Of a DNA stretch of 64,000 nt, positions 26,072-34,232 are shown piece by piece. The DNA is from Rhodococcus sp. ABRD24. Its GTDB lineage: Bacteria; Actinomycetota; Actinomycetes; Mycobacteriales; Mycobacteriaceae. Each line of letters starts with the position of its first letter. Positions within the stretch are counted from its first letter, which is position 1. Both the position numbers and the translations under genes were made by a program. The DNA lies in assembly GCF_004328705.1 (NCBI RefSeq), contig NZ_CP035319.1, positions 3,844,001 to 3,908,000 on the forward strand. The letters run 5' to 3'. The notes beneath the pieces were generated by a model. It was not told the DNA's origin, searched no databases, and saw only the letters and a program-made list of their open reading frames with translations.

Positions 26072-27526
26072 TCAGGCGGTTTCGAGCTTGTAGGAGCTGA
26101 GGAAGTCCTCCACGAGCTGGAGGGACTCCTCGTATCCGTAGTTTCGGTAAGTGTATGCACCCTTGACGACGAAAGGTGCTCCCGCATAGAACATCTCGTA
26201 CTGCTGGTGTCGGCCCGCAAACTCGGATCCGATGATGTCCCACGCGAGCTTGAAGAGCTTGATCCGCTCCTCGGACGCGACACCTGGAGATTGCACGTAG
26301 TGCGTGATGTCGCGCGAGGTCAACGGGCTGGTCATGTCGTGCACGCTGGACGGCAGTTGCAGTACACCTCCACCGACCAGGTCCCGCAGGATCGCCAGCA
26401 CTCGGGGGTACGTCTCGGACTGCAGCCCCATCGAACCGTAGATCGCCCGACGGCCGGGCAGCCACTGGCCAGCGTCGTCGGGTTCGGCGGTGTACTCGCC
26501 GGCGAGGATCGCGGACTCCACACCTGATACCAGCGCGGCCAGCTCACCGAGCTTCTCCTGGACGCTGGGAATCTTGTCTACACCGTTCACCTGAGTGACT
26601 CGGCGAGCGACTCCGGCGATGAACTGCAGTTTGGTGGCGAACCTGATCTGGGCCTGCCAGTTCCCCAGCAGGTGCGCGCCGGTGTCGAAGAACTGCCGAC
26701 GAACGCCCGCCGTGTCTCGGTCGACGAAAACCCGTTCCCAAGGGATCAGGACATCGTCGAACACGACGAGGGCGTCCGGCTCGTCGTACCGACTGGTGAG
26801 GGGGTAATCGAAGCTGCTCGTGGCAGCGGGCGCATAAGGTCGACGGCAGTACAGCTTCAAGCCTTCTGCGGCAGCGGGTACGACGAAGGAGATCGCGAAG
26901 TCCTGATCGTCCGGGCCGAGCGGCTTGATGCAGGAGACGAGAATCTCGTCGGCAATCGCAGCGCCGGTGGCGAGCATCTGCGACCCGCGCACGACGATCC
27001 CCTCGTCCGTCTCTCGGACCACACCGACCTGGAGGTACTCGCCATCCCAGCCCGATGCGGTCGTCGCGCGGGAGACCTGTGGCGGGATGATCGCGTACGA
27101 GACGTAGAGGTTCTCCTCGAGCACGCGCTTGTGGAACGCCGTGATGTTCGCAGCGAAATCGTGCTCGCCCCCGGCGAACACCTCCGGGTGCGCCGCGAAA
27201 GAGGCGATGAAGGTGCCCACATGATCAGGGCTGCGTCCGACCCAGCCGTTGGTGTGCCGCGCCCAGGTCTGGATGGCCTCACGCCGGAGGCGCAGTTCTT
27301 CGGCACTGCGGGGAATTCCGAAGACACGGTTGGCGGTGGACCCGGTCTCGGGTGCGGTGTACTGCATGTTCCGGGTGGGGTCCGCGGCCAGATCGAACAT
27401 CTCGGCAATCGTCTGGGCTGCGGGCGCAAACGCGGGATTCCGGCTGACGTCCTCGACCTTTTTTCCGTCGACGAGAACCACTCGGCCGTCGTTCAGAGAA
27501 GCTAGGTATTCGGCTCCGGTACGCAT
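26072..27526 (-). CDS. HpaB-family FADH2-dependent monooxygenase (large component)
   Basis: 484 residues of the 4-hydroxyphenylacetate 3-hydroxylase/phenol hydroxylase group, which has an acyl-CoA-dehydrogenase-like fold and uses free FADH2. Markers: MRTGAEYLASLNDGRVV, the TGS(T) substrate-loop-like ETGSTANRVFG, FDDVLIPWERVFVDRD and AGRHQQYEMFYAG. GGAGGAC lies just upstream of the ATG. It starts 2 bp after the DUF2848-like gene. The substrate is unknown. HpaB relatives attack phenols and also pyrrole-2-carboxylate, and the amidase in the operon makes a nitrogen-containing ring plausible. Confidence 0.9.
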   Translation of the reverse strand: MRTGAEYLASLNDGRVVLVDGKKVEDVSRNPAFAPAAQTIAEMFDLAADPTRNMQYTAPETGSTANRVFGIPRSAEELRLRREAIQTWARHTNGWVGRSPDHVGTFIASFAAHPEVFAGGEHDFAANITAFHKRVLEENLYVSYAIIPPQVSRATTASGWDGEYLQVGVVRETDEGIVVRGSQMLATGAAIADEILVSCIKPLGPDDQDFAISFVVPAAAEGLKLYCRRPYAPAATSSFDYPLTSRYDEPDALVVFDDVLIPWERVFVDRDTAGVRRQFFDTGAHLLGNWQAQIRFATKLQFIAGVARRVTQVNGVDKIPSVQEKLGELAALVSGVESAILAGEYTAEPDDAGQWLPGRRAIYGSMGLQSETYPRVLAILRDLVGGGVLQLPSSVHDMTSPLTSRDITHYVQSPGVASEERIKLFKLAWDIIGSEFAGRHQQYEMFYAGAPFVVKGAYTYRNYGYEESLQLVEDFLSSYKLETA

Positions 27527-27528
27527 GA

Positions 27529-28209
27529 TCAGTGTCCTCCGGTGGTGTACGAGTGGGTGAGGGTGCGGCCGTCGGGCAGCGTGAGTTCGAGGTCCCAGCT
27601 GTTGCCGGGCGTGAATTCGCCGTCGAGTAGAGGGAGTGTCCCGGCGAAACAAATGAGATCTTCGCCGGAGTCGCCGAGGCGATCGGTCAGGATTCGCAGC
27701 AGGTTCTGCGGGGTCCGTAGATTGACGAGCGTGCCGTCCTGGTAAAGCTTGCCGTCCACCCAGCTGCGCGCTCGGCACGCATCCCAGTCGAAGTCGGCCC
27801 AGTCGTCGATCTCGACGACGGTGGTACCGAGCGGCTTGGGGCACGCGCGCTTGGAGTCTGCGATGTCGACGGTTTCGAGCTGCCGGTCCGTGTGGTCCGA
27901 ACCGACACCGAGGAAGTAGCGCCCGCAGTATCGGAGGACTACCGGTTCGATCTCCCCGGACGTGTACGAACCCGCGACCGGTGTGTTCGGCGCGGTGGTC
28001 ACCGTCACCGCCTCGATCGAATAGAACATCGGAACCTGCTCGGGTGGTGCCACACCGATCGCGGCGAGTTCGTCGATGTGGTGTTGTACGGCGACCTCGT
28101 CACGCCCGGTGTATCCAGCAACGATCGCGCGCGCGGCGGCCAACCGAATCGTCTCGGTCGAGTCCAGCAGGCCGAAGGTGAGTGCCGCTGCGGTGGCGGA
28201 GCCGGTCAT
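27529..28209 (-). CDS. DUF2848-like protein
   Basis: 226 residues resembling the DUF2848 family: RAIVAGYTGRDEVAVQHHIDEL, APPEQVPMFYSIEAVTVTT, YTSGEIEPVVL, and a C-terminal FTPGNSWDLELTLPDG. The enzymatic role of this family is not established as far as I know; its fold and context suggest a hydrolase or lyase acting on a ring-opened intermediate. It overlaps the preceding amidase gene by 4 bp (ATGA) and is followed after 2 bp by the monooxygenase gene. Confidence 0.7.
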   Translation of the reverse strand: MTGSATAAALTFGLLDSTETIRLAAARAIVAGYTGRDEVAVQHHIDELAAIGVAPPEQVPMFYSIEAVTVTTAPNTPVAGSYTSGEIEPVVLRYCGRYFLGVGSDHTDRQLETVDIADSKRACPKPLGTTVVEIDDWADFDWDACRARSWVDGKLYQDGTLVNLRTPQNLLRILTDRLGDSGEDLICFAGTLPLLDGEFTPGNSWDLELTLPDGRTLTHSYTTGGH

Positions 28210-29018
28210 AGGGAGACCCTTCCGTGATCGAGAATGCTGTAGTCGTCGAGCCGGTCGCGCAAGACCGGAAACTCGGTGCGGATACGGTCGACCGATCCTG
28301 GGTCGATATCGGCGATCGTGATGCCTTCGGCGGTGCCGGCCTCGGCGATGACAGTCCCCCAGGGGTCCACGATCCGGCTGTGTCCCCCGAACTCGACCGC
28401 GTTGTGAGTGCCCGTCGCGTTGCACGCGATCACGAACACCTGGTTGTCGACGGCACGTGCCGAGGTCAACAGCTGCCAATGTTCACGGCGGGCGGCTGGC
28501 CACGCTGCGGGAACCACAACGATCTTTGCTCCGATGCGGACCAGTTCCGTCCATAGACCGGGGAAGCGCAGGTCGTAGCAGGTGGTAGCGGCCATGGGGC
28601 CGAACGGTGTTTCGGTGGTATGGATCTGCTTCCCCGGCTCGAGCAGCTTCGCCTCGAGTGATTCATAGCCGAAGACGTGAATCTTGCTGTAGTGGTGGAT
28701 GATCCGACCATTCGGCCCGATCAGCACCGCCGTGTTGCGGAGCCGGTCTCCATCGGATCGTTCTACGATCGTGCCAGCATGGACGTAGCAGTGTCGCTCC
28801 GCCGCAATCTTCGAGAGTGTCTGGACGGTGGGCCCGTGGAGCGATTCGCCGGCGGAGCGGTAGTCCGCGAAGTGGCCGTATCCGATTCCCCACAGTTCAG
28901 GGAGAACGATCAGATCGACCGGTTCAGTGATGTCGGTGAGTAGCGTCCGTACTCTCTCGAGGCGGTGGGCTGGACTTTCGGAATCGGGGCTGGCGACCTG
29001 TGCCAGTGCGATCTTCAT
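28206..29018 (-). CDS. Nitrilase-superfamily carbon-nitrogen hydrolase
   Basis: 270 residues with the Glu-Lys-Cys triad in place: Glu41 (LPELWG), Lys112 (YSKIHVFG) and Cys147 (TCYDLRFP). The cysteine context CYDLRFPGLW resembles omega-amidase/carbamoylase-like branches rather than true nitrilases. It should hydrolyse a linear amide or carbamoyl intermediate in the pathway of this operon. It starts 17 bp after the GntR gene and overlaps the next gene by 4 bp. Confidence 0.88.
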   Translation of the reverse strand: MKIALAQVASPDSESPAHRLERVRTLLTDITEPVDLIVLPELWGIGYGHFADYRSAGESLHGPTVQTLSKIAAERHCYVHAGTIVERSDGDRLRNTAVLIGPNGRIIHHYSKIHVFGYESLEAKLLEPGKQIHTTETPFGPMAATTCYDLRFPGLWTELVRIGAKIVVVPAAWPAARREHWQLLTSARAVDNQVFVIACNATGTHNAVEFGGHSRIVDPWGTVIAEAGTAEGITIADIDPGSVDRIRTEFPVLRDRLDDYSILDHGRVSL

Positions 29019-29035
29019 GGTGTTCCTTTGCGGTA

Positions 29036-29680
29036 TTACAGGTTCGGTGCCTTCATCGATCGCAGTGTGGTTTCGAGGTGCTCGCGTACGGCTCGTACCG
29101 CGGCCTCGGCATCCTTTGCGGCGATCGCATCCGCGATGGCGCTGTGTTCGATGAGGACCTGCTTCTTGCGGGTTTCGTCCGCCATCACGATGCGCACACC
29201 CATTCGCATCTGGCGATCGCGGAGTGAACTGTAGAAATCGTTCATCAGCGGGTTGCAGGCCGCCCGGAGGATCGTCGTATGGAACTCGAGGTCATGTGCG
29301 ATGAAATCAACTGGGTCGACGTCGTTTTCCTGCTTCTCGAGTAGCGTACGGAGCCTGTCGGGAACTAGGCCGGGATCAGGTGCGACCTCATTGACCGACC
29401 ACTCCTCGACAACCCGTCTCGCTTGCATGACTGCCTCGACGTCACTGTCGGACAGGGCGGGGATGTATGCGCCCTTGTGCGGGACCCTCCGGATGAAACC
29501 TTCGGCCTCCAATCGCATCAGTGCCTCACGAACGGGTGTCCGTGAGATGCCCGAAGACGCCGCGACTTGCGCTTCGGACAGGAACATTTCTTCGTCGCGG
29601 GGCAAGGTGATGATGGTCTTCTTCAACCATTCGTATGCCAGTTCAGGTGCGGTCGCTCCGCTAGTCCTAGGTGTCGACAT
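29036..29680 (-). CDS. GntR-family (FCD/FadR-type) transcriptional regulator
   Basis: 214 residues. N-terminal winged HTH (about 12-75): AYEWLKKTIITLPRDEEMFL, SGISRTPVREALMRLEAEGFI, then the all-helical FCD ligand domain with DLEFHTTILRAACNPLMNDFY and the metal-binding-like HSAIADAIAAKDAEAAVRAV and HLETTL. It is encoded inside the catabolic operon directly after the transporter gene, so it is probably the local repressor, lifted by substrate. A possible operator is noted at 31255. Confidence 0.88.
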   Translation of the reverse strand: MSTPRTSGATAPELAYEWLKKTIITLPRDEEMFLSEAQVAASSGISRTPVREALMRLEAEGFIRRVPHKGAYIPALSDSDVEAVMQARRVVEEWSVNEVAPDPGLVPDRLRTLLEKQENDVDPVDFIAHDLEFHTTILRAACNPLMNDFYSSLRDRQMRMGVRIVMADETRKKQVLIEHSAIADAIAAKDAEAAVRAVREHLETTLRSMKAPNL

Positions 29681-29700
29681 GACTTGCCCCCTATAAGGAT

Positions 29701-31068
29701 TCAGGAAATGACTGCAGCCGGCTGTTCCGGCGTGCATGAGGTTTCGCGGGCACCCACTGCCGCGAGGTCGACGGACTGTGTCTCCGTCGTGAGCAGCGAT
29801 GCCACCAGGGAGATCAGGCCCATCAGCGCAAGGTAGACGCCGATCGCGTACCCAGTGCCGAATCGGTTGTACAGCGCGATCGCAATGATCGGTGCCAACG
29901 AGCCGGCCAGGACCGAGGCCAGGTTGTACGCCAGGGAGACGCCGGAGTAGCGGACCTCCGTGGGGAACAGCTCGGAGAAGAAGGCGCCGATGACCGAACT
30001 GTACGCGGCGAAGATCAGCAGACCGACCGACACGGCGAGCACGATAGCGAAGGTGTTCGTCGTATCGAGCAGCGCGAAGAATGCGAACGCCCAGACAATT
30101 GTCGCCGTGGAGGCGCCGATGTAGATCGGTCGCCTGCCGATCCTGTCGGCGAGCACCGCGAACAGTGGGATCGCGATCAACGCTACGACCATGCCGATCA
30201 TCACGGCGTTGAGCCCGGTACTCCGGTCCAGGTCGAGGATCTGCGTGATGTAGGTGATGACAAAGAGCGAGAATATGTAGAAGCCGGCGTTCTCTCCGAA
30301 CCGAGTGCACGCGGCGAGGAGGATCTGTCTCCAGTGCCCGCGTATCGCAGCGCTCAGTGGCATTCCCTGGTCGCGCGCGGGAGCCGACTGCTTCGCTTGC
30401 TCGAACAGTGGGGTCTCAGCGACGTAGAGGCGCAGGACAAGTCCGATCACAACGAGGAGAGCCGACAGTGCGAAGGCGATGCGCCATCCCCATGACAGGA
30501 ATGCTTCTTCGGACAGGGTGGCACCGAGAATGGCCAATGCCCCTGCAGCCAAGAGATTTCCGAGTGGTGGACCAAGGTTCGGCCAGGCCGACCAGAATGC
30601 GCGTCGCTTGGAATCGCCGTGTTCGGATACGAGCAGAACCGCTCCGCCCCATTCGCCGCCGAGTGCGAATCCCTGTACGAGGCGTAGGAACACCAGGATG
30701 AGTGGCGCCGCCACTCCGATCGATGCGTAGCTGGGAAGGAAAGCGATGAGGAAGGTCGACACACCCATCAGCATCAGGCTGGCGATAAGGGTGGCGCGGC
30801 GCCCCTTGACGTCGCCGTAGTGGCCCAGAACGGCTGCGCCGAGTGGTCGGGCAATGAAGCCGACGGCGTATGTGGCGAACGCCAGCATCGTGCCGACCAG
30901 GGGATCTTCCGAGGGGAAGAAGAGTTTGTTGAAGACGAGCGCAGCCGCCGTGCCATACAGGAAGAAGTCGTACCACTCGACTGCTGTTCCGGCGAGGCTC
31001 GAGCCTGCTATGACGGGCAAACTCGTGTGTGGTCTGCGGTTGGTAGATTCAGTGTTGGCAGTTGCCAT
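29701..31068 (-). CDS. MFS transporter, metabolite:H+ symporter (MHS) type
   Basis: 455 residues, 12 predicted membrane helices. Family marks are the opening AGTAVEWYDFFLYGTAAALVF, the loop motif GHYGDVKGRRATL, RLVQGFALGGEWGGA and the second-half motif ADRIGRRPIYIG. This subgroup imports organic acids, betaines and aromatic acids. It is the promoter-proximal gene of the operon (AGGAG before the ATG), so it most likely imports the substrate attacked by the downstream oxygenase and amidase. Confidence 0.9.
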   Translation of the reverse strand: MATANTESTNRRPHTSLPVIAGSSLAGTAVEWYDFFLYGTAAALVFNKLFFPSEDPLVGTMLAFATYAVGFIARPLGAAVLGHYGDVKGRRATLIASLMLMGVSTFLIAFLPSYASIGVAAPLILVFLRLVQGFALGGEWGGAVLLVSEHGDSKRRAFWSAWPNLGPPLGNLLAAGALAILGATLSEEAFLSWGWRIAFALSALLVVIGLVLRLYVAETPLFEQAKQSAPARDQGMPLSAAIRGHWRQILLAACTRFGENAGFYIFSLFVITYITQILDLDRSTGLNAVMIGMVVALIAIPLFAVLADRIGRRPIYIGASTATIVWAFAFFALLDTTNTFAIVLAVSVGLLIFAAYSSVIGAFFSELFPTEVRYSGVSLAYNLASVLAGSLAPIIAIALYNRFGTGYAIGVYLALMGLISLVASLLTTETQSVDLAAVGARETSCTPEQPAAVIS

Positions 31069-31500
31069 GGTCGACTCCTGGTCGAATCGTCGGTTCGTGA
31101 CGAGATACGCGCCCGGCGCCTACCTCCCAGTAGGCGCGTTCACGGTGCGCGGTGGTGCTGCCCGGCTCGGTGGTTGTTGGCGCAGCCACCGAGCCTTCGT
31201 TTATCCCAACAGTTCTCGGCCTGTGAAGCCGATCACGATCGTCGTGTGTACTAGTTGTATACGATCAGTCGACAAAACTGCAAGGGGTGAAAAAGTCCTG
31301 CTCATGTCCTCGACGAGTTGTTCACGAGACCCGACGGACGACGCGTGTGGATCCAGGTTGCGCCCGCTCGTGTCGTGCGCGGGGTCAGTACTTCCGTCGA
31401 GCGGGGTGCCCGCAGTTGATTCCACGGAGCGCGAGGGTCCGCGACCGCCGGGATGCGACCGGCGCGGTAGCGTTTTCCTGACAGCTACGGAGGTGCACCA
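31069..31500. promoter_or_regulatory. 432-bp divergent control region with GntR-like site
   Basis: No gene is seen here. TTGTATACGA at 31255-31264 is a near-palindrome around GTATAC of the kind bound by FCD-type GntR regulators, 187 bp upstream of the MFS start. The right part (31290-31500) is GC-rich and holds the dosR promoter; no clear DosR box was found in it. Confidence 0.4.
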
Positions 31501-32139
31501 ATGACACGGGTCTTTCTCGTCGATGATCACGAGATCGTTCGGCGCGGGCTGGTGGATCTGCTCGGCAGCGCGCCGGATCTCACGGTGGTCGGCGAGGCCG
31601 CGTCGGTGGGGGAGGCCCTGGCCCGCCTTCCGGGTAGCGGCGCCGATGTCGCGGTCCTCGACGTGCGGCTTCCCGACGGCAACGGCGTCGAACTGTGCCG
31701 CGACCTGCGGGCCCTGCTGCCGGAATTGCGTTGCCTGATGCTCACGTCCTATGCCGACGATGAAGCGCTGTTCGACGCTGTCATGGCCGGTGCGTCTGGC
31801 TTCGTGCTCAAGCAGATCCTCGGCACCGACCTCGTCTCCGCGGTCCGGACGGTCGGCGCCGGTGGTTCACTGCTCGACAGTCGCGCCACGGCCGTGCTGA
31901 TGCAACGGATCCGCTCCGAGCGCGACACTGACCCGCTCGCCGAACTGTCTGAGCAGGAGCGGGCGGTGTTCGACCTGATCGGACAGGGCCTGACCAACCG
32001 GGAGATTGCGCAGCGGCTGTTTCTGGCAGAGAAGACCATCAAGAACTACGTCTCGCGGCTGCTCGCCAAGCTCGGTATGCAGCGCCGCACCCAGGCCGCC
32101 GTCCTTGCGACGGAGTTGCGGAACGGTCGGCGGGGCTAG
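31501..32139 (+). CDS. DosR/DevR-like NarL-family response regulator
   Basis: 212 residues. The receiver domain carries the acidic pair in [14 protein letters not shown], the phosphoacceptor Asp54 in [10 protein letters not shown] (same number as in M. tuberculosis DosR), and Lys in GFVLKQILG. The LuxR HTH reads [20 protein letters not shown] and [20 protein letters not shown], close to DosR. It should bind dormancy boxes such as the one at 10042 after phosphorylation by the DosS-like kinase encoded at 34189, which here is not adjacent but on the opposite strand beyond two unrelated genes. Confidence 0.88.
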   Translation: MTRVFLVDDHEIVRRGLVDLLGSAPDLTVVGEAASVGEALARLPGSGADVAVLDVRLPDGNGVELCRDLRALLPELRCLMLTSYADDEALFDAVMAGASGFVLKQILGTDLVSAVRTVGAGGSLLDSRATAVLMQRIRSERDTDPLAELSEQERAVFDLIGQGLTNREIAQRLFLAEKTIKNYVSRLLAKLGMQRRTQAAVLATELRNGRRG

Positions 32140-32457
32140 TCGGCAGGATCATCCGGGCTGTGCCCGGCGACACCGCCGAGGTCTCGAGAAACCGGGTTGG
32201 TCCCCGCGTTCGGTTGCGTCCTGGGTGATGATCGTTGAGCCCTCGTCACCCGGAGTGGGCGTGAGGCGCGTTGCGTTCCGCGAGCGTGAGCACCGAGAGG
32301 TCCACGCATCCGCCGTGTCGGTCCGGCGGTGCGTGTTGCGGTCGGATTCGGCGTGCCGATGACATCCTCGCCTTGTCCGGTCACTTGCGTTGGGCCTGAC
32401 TCCGGCTCGATTCAATCATTGATTGAATCGACGATTGAAACGTGTTCTACTGCATGT
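32140..32457. other. 318-bp non-coding stretch between dosR homologue and TetR gene
   Basis: No coding frame recognised. A kinase gene would be expected here by comparison with mycobacterial devRS, but no remnant of one is visible. The right end contains the operator described next. Confidence 0.4.
32409..32429. promoter_or_regulatory. Perfect 21-bp palindrome before the TetR-OYE operon
   Basis: GATTCAATCA and TGATTGAATC flank a single central T; a further half-site GATTGAA follows at 32433-32439. It ends 28 bp before the start codon and is very probably the TetR operator. Confidence 0.75.
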
Positions 32458-33042
32458 ATGAACGACGTGGCGACAGACACACGTGAGCGGCTTCTGCTGG
32501 CAGCGGAGCGCCTACTCCTCGAAACGGGCTACGAAAGGGTGTCGATTCGGGCGGTGTGTTCGGCGGCCGGAGTCAACCCGGCTGCAGTGCACTATCACTT
32601 CGGAACGAAGGAGAGCCTTGTTGCTGCACTGTTGGAGGCGCGTCTCGGTCCGGTGTGGACCCCGTCGTTGGAAGCCCTCTCCGGGCGGAGCGGCGATGTG
32701 CCCGAGTGCGTAGATGCGGTGATAGAACCACTGATCGCGCTGTCGGCCGATCCGGCGGGCCGCCTCTATCTTCACCTGCTTGCTCGGCTGGTGCTCGGTC
32801 GCCGGGAGGTCGTTTGGGCGGCAACATGGTTCAGCCTCGAACCATGGGCCGAAATGCTGCAGAGTCGGGTGCCTGGGTTGTCGATCCGTGAGGCGCAGGC
32901 ACGATGGATGTTCGCCTTCGACCTCCTACTGGGCCAGTTCGGTGATCCGCTTGCCGGCGACCGTGTGCTATCGCCCCATGCGATCGCCACACTACGAGCA
33001 TTCGTAGCGGCAGGTCTGTCCGCGCCGGTGGAGGCACGATGA
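32458..33042 (+). CDS. TetR/AcrR family regulator of the adjacent old yellow enzyme
   Basis: 194 residues with HTH at about 8-55: RERLLLAAERLLLETGYERV, then IRAVCSAAGVNPAAVHYHFG and TKESLVAALL. The ATG at 32458 has no evident ribosome binding site and may be leaderless. Its stop overlaps the next start (ATGA), so regulator and enzyme form one unit autoregulated through the upstream palindrome. Confidence 0.88.
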   Translation: MNDVATDTRERLLLAAERLLLETGYERVSIRAVCSAAGVNPAAVHYHFGTKESLVAALLEARLGPVWTPSLEALSGRSGDVPECVDAVIEPLIALSADPAGRLYLHLLARLVLGRREVVWAATWFSLEPWAEMLQSRVPGLSIREAQARWMFAFDLLLGQFGDPLAGDRVLSPHAIATLRAFVAAGLSAPVEAR

Positions 33043-34232
33043 AGGACGTGTTCGCGTCGGCGAAGCTCGGCCCGGTCACGTTGCGTAACCGAGTGATCAA
33101 GGCGGCCACGTTCGAAGGCCGTACGCCCGACGCGCTCGTCACCGACGACCTGATCGAGTACCACCGTGCGCCGGCGGCTGGTGGGGTCGGCATGACAACC
33201 GTCGCGTACTGTGCGGTCACACCCGGTGGCCGGACCGATCGGCATCAGATCTGGATGCGACCCCAAGCCGTGCCGGGGCTGAAGCGGCTGATCGATGCCG
33301 TGCATGCAGAGGGCGCAGCTGTCAGCGCGCAACTCGGGCACGCTGGCCCCGTTGCCAACGCGGCCTCCAATCGGGCGCCCGCGCTCGCGCCGGGGAAGCT
33401 GTTCAGTCCGCTGGGTATGCGCACGACGCGACGCCCGGACACCGCGGAGATTCGTGCGGTAGTCCGCGCTCATGCCGAGGCGGCCCGACTAGCCGAAGCC
33501 GCCGGATTCGATGCTGTTGAACTACATTTCGGCCACAACTACTTGGTCAGCTCCTTCTTCAGCCCGCTTTTGAACCGCCGCCGAGACCAATATGGCGGCA
33601 GCCTTGCAGGCCGGGCACGGCTGGCGAGGGAGATAGCGCAGGCAGTCCGCGAGGAGGTCGGTGACCGGTTGGCAGTCACGGCCAAGTTGAACATGGACGA
33701 CGGGATTGCCGGTGGTCTGCGTATCGAGGAAAGCCTGCAGATCGGCCGTTGGCTCGAGGACGACGGAGCACTTGATGCCCTGGAATTGACTGTCGGCAGC
33801 TCGCTGTTCAATCCCATGTACTACTTTCACGGCGACGCCCCTCGTTTCGAGTTCGCCCGCGTGTTCCGGCCCCCGCTGAGGTGGGGCCTCCAGCTGGGAG
33901 GCAGGGCATTTCTCCGCGAGTACCCCTATCGCGAGGCGTACCTCCTGGACCTGGCACGCCAGTTCCGGCACGAACTGACAATGCCGCTGATCCTGCTCGG
34001 TGGTATCACCAACAAACAGACAATGGACCTCGCCATGGACGAAGGGTTCGAGTTCGTCGCGATGGCTCGGGCCCTGCTTCGCCAACCGGACTTGTTGCTG
34101 CACATGCGAAGGGATCCGGCCACGAGGTCACTCTGCACCCATTGCAACAAGTGCATGCCCACGATCTTCGAGCGCACCAACTGCGTCCTCACCGCAGCGG
34201 CACCCGCCACGTCAGCTCGGTGCCGCAGCTGA
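33039..34232 (+). CDS. Old yellow enzyme family NADH:flavin oxidoreductase
   Basis: 397 residues, an FMN TIM barrel: FASAKLGPVTLRNRVIKAA at the start, AQLGHAGPVAN, FDAVELHFGHNYLVSSFFSP and RDQYGGSLAGRARLAREI, and the flavin-phosphate loop in LGGITNKQTMDLAMDEGFEF. Catalytic-pair-like histidines are in ELHFGHNY. The C-terminus CTHCNKCMPTIFERTNC has the cysteine spacing of the enoate/dienoyl-CoA reductase branch that binds iron-sulfur, but the downstream FAD/NAD domain of that branch is absent. The last 44 bases overlap the opposite-strand kinase gene. It probably reduces an activated C=C bond; the substrate is unknown. Confidence 0.88.
   Translation: MKDVFASAKLGPVTLRNRVIKAATFEGRTPDALVTDDLIEYHRAPAAGGVGMTTVAYCAVTPGGRTDRHQIWMRPQAVPGLKRLIDAVHAEGAAVSAQLGHAGPVANAASNRAPALAPGKLFSPLGMRTTRRPDTAEIRAVVRAHAEAARLAEAAGFDAVELHFGHNYLVSSFFSPLLNRRRDQYGGSLAGRARLAREIAQAVREEVGDRLAVTAKLNMDDGIAGGLRIEESLQIGRWLEDDGALDALELTVGSSLFNPMYYFHGDAPRFEFARVFRPPLRWGLQLGGRAFLREYPYREAYLLDLARQFRHELTMPLILLGGITNKQTMDLAMDEGFEFVAMARALLRQPDLLLHMRRDPATRSLCTHCNKCMPTIFERTNCVLTAAAPATSARCRS

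Noticed and set aside
25179..27526. The flavin monooxygenase operon as a Rut pyrimidine pathway
   Set aside because: The oxygenase is HpaB-fold, not the luciferase-like RutA, and RutC/RutD/RutE/RutG equivalents are absent.
30357..30701. Plus-strand frame inside the MFS transporter gene
   Set aside because: It lies wholly within a transporter gene with clear membrane helices and MHS motifs, and has no own signals.
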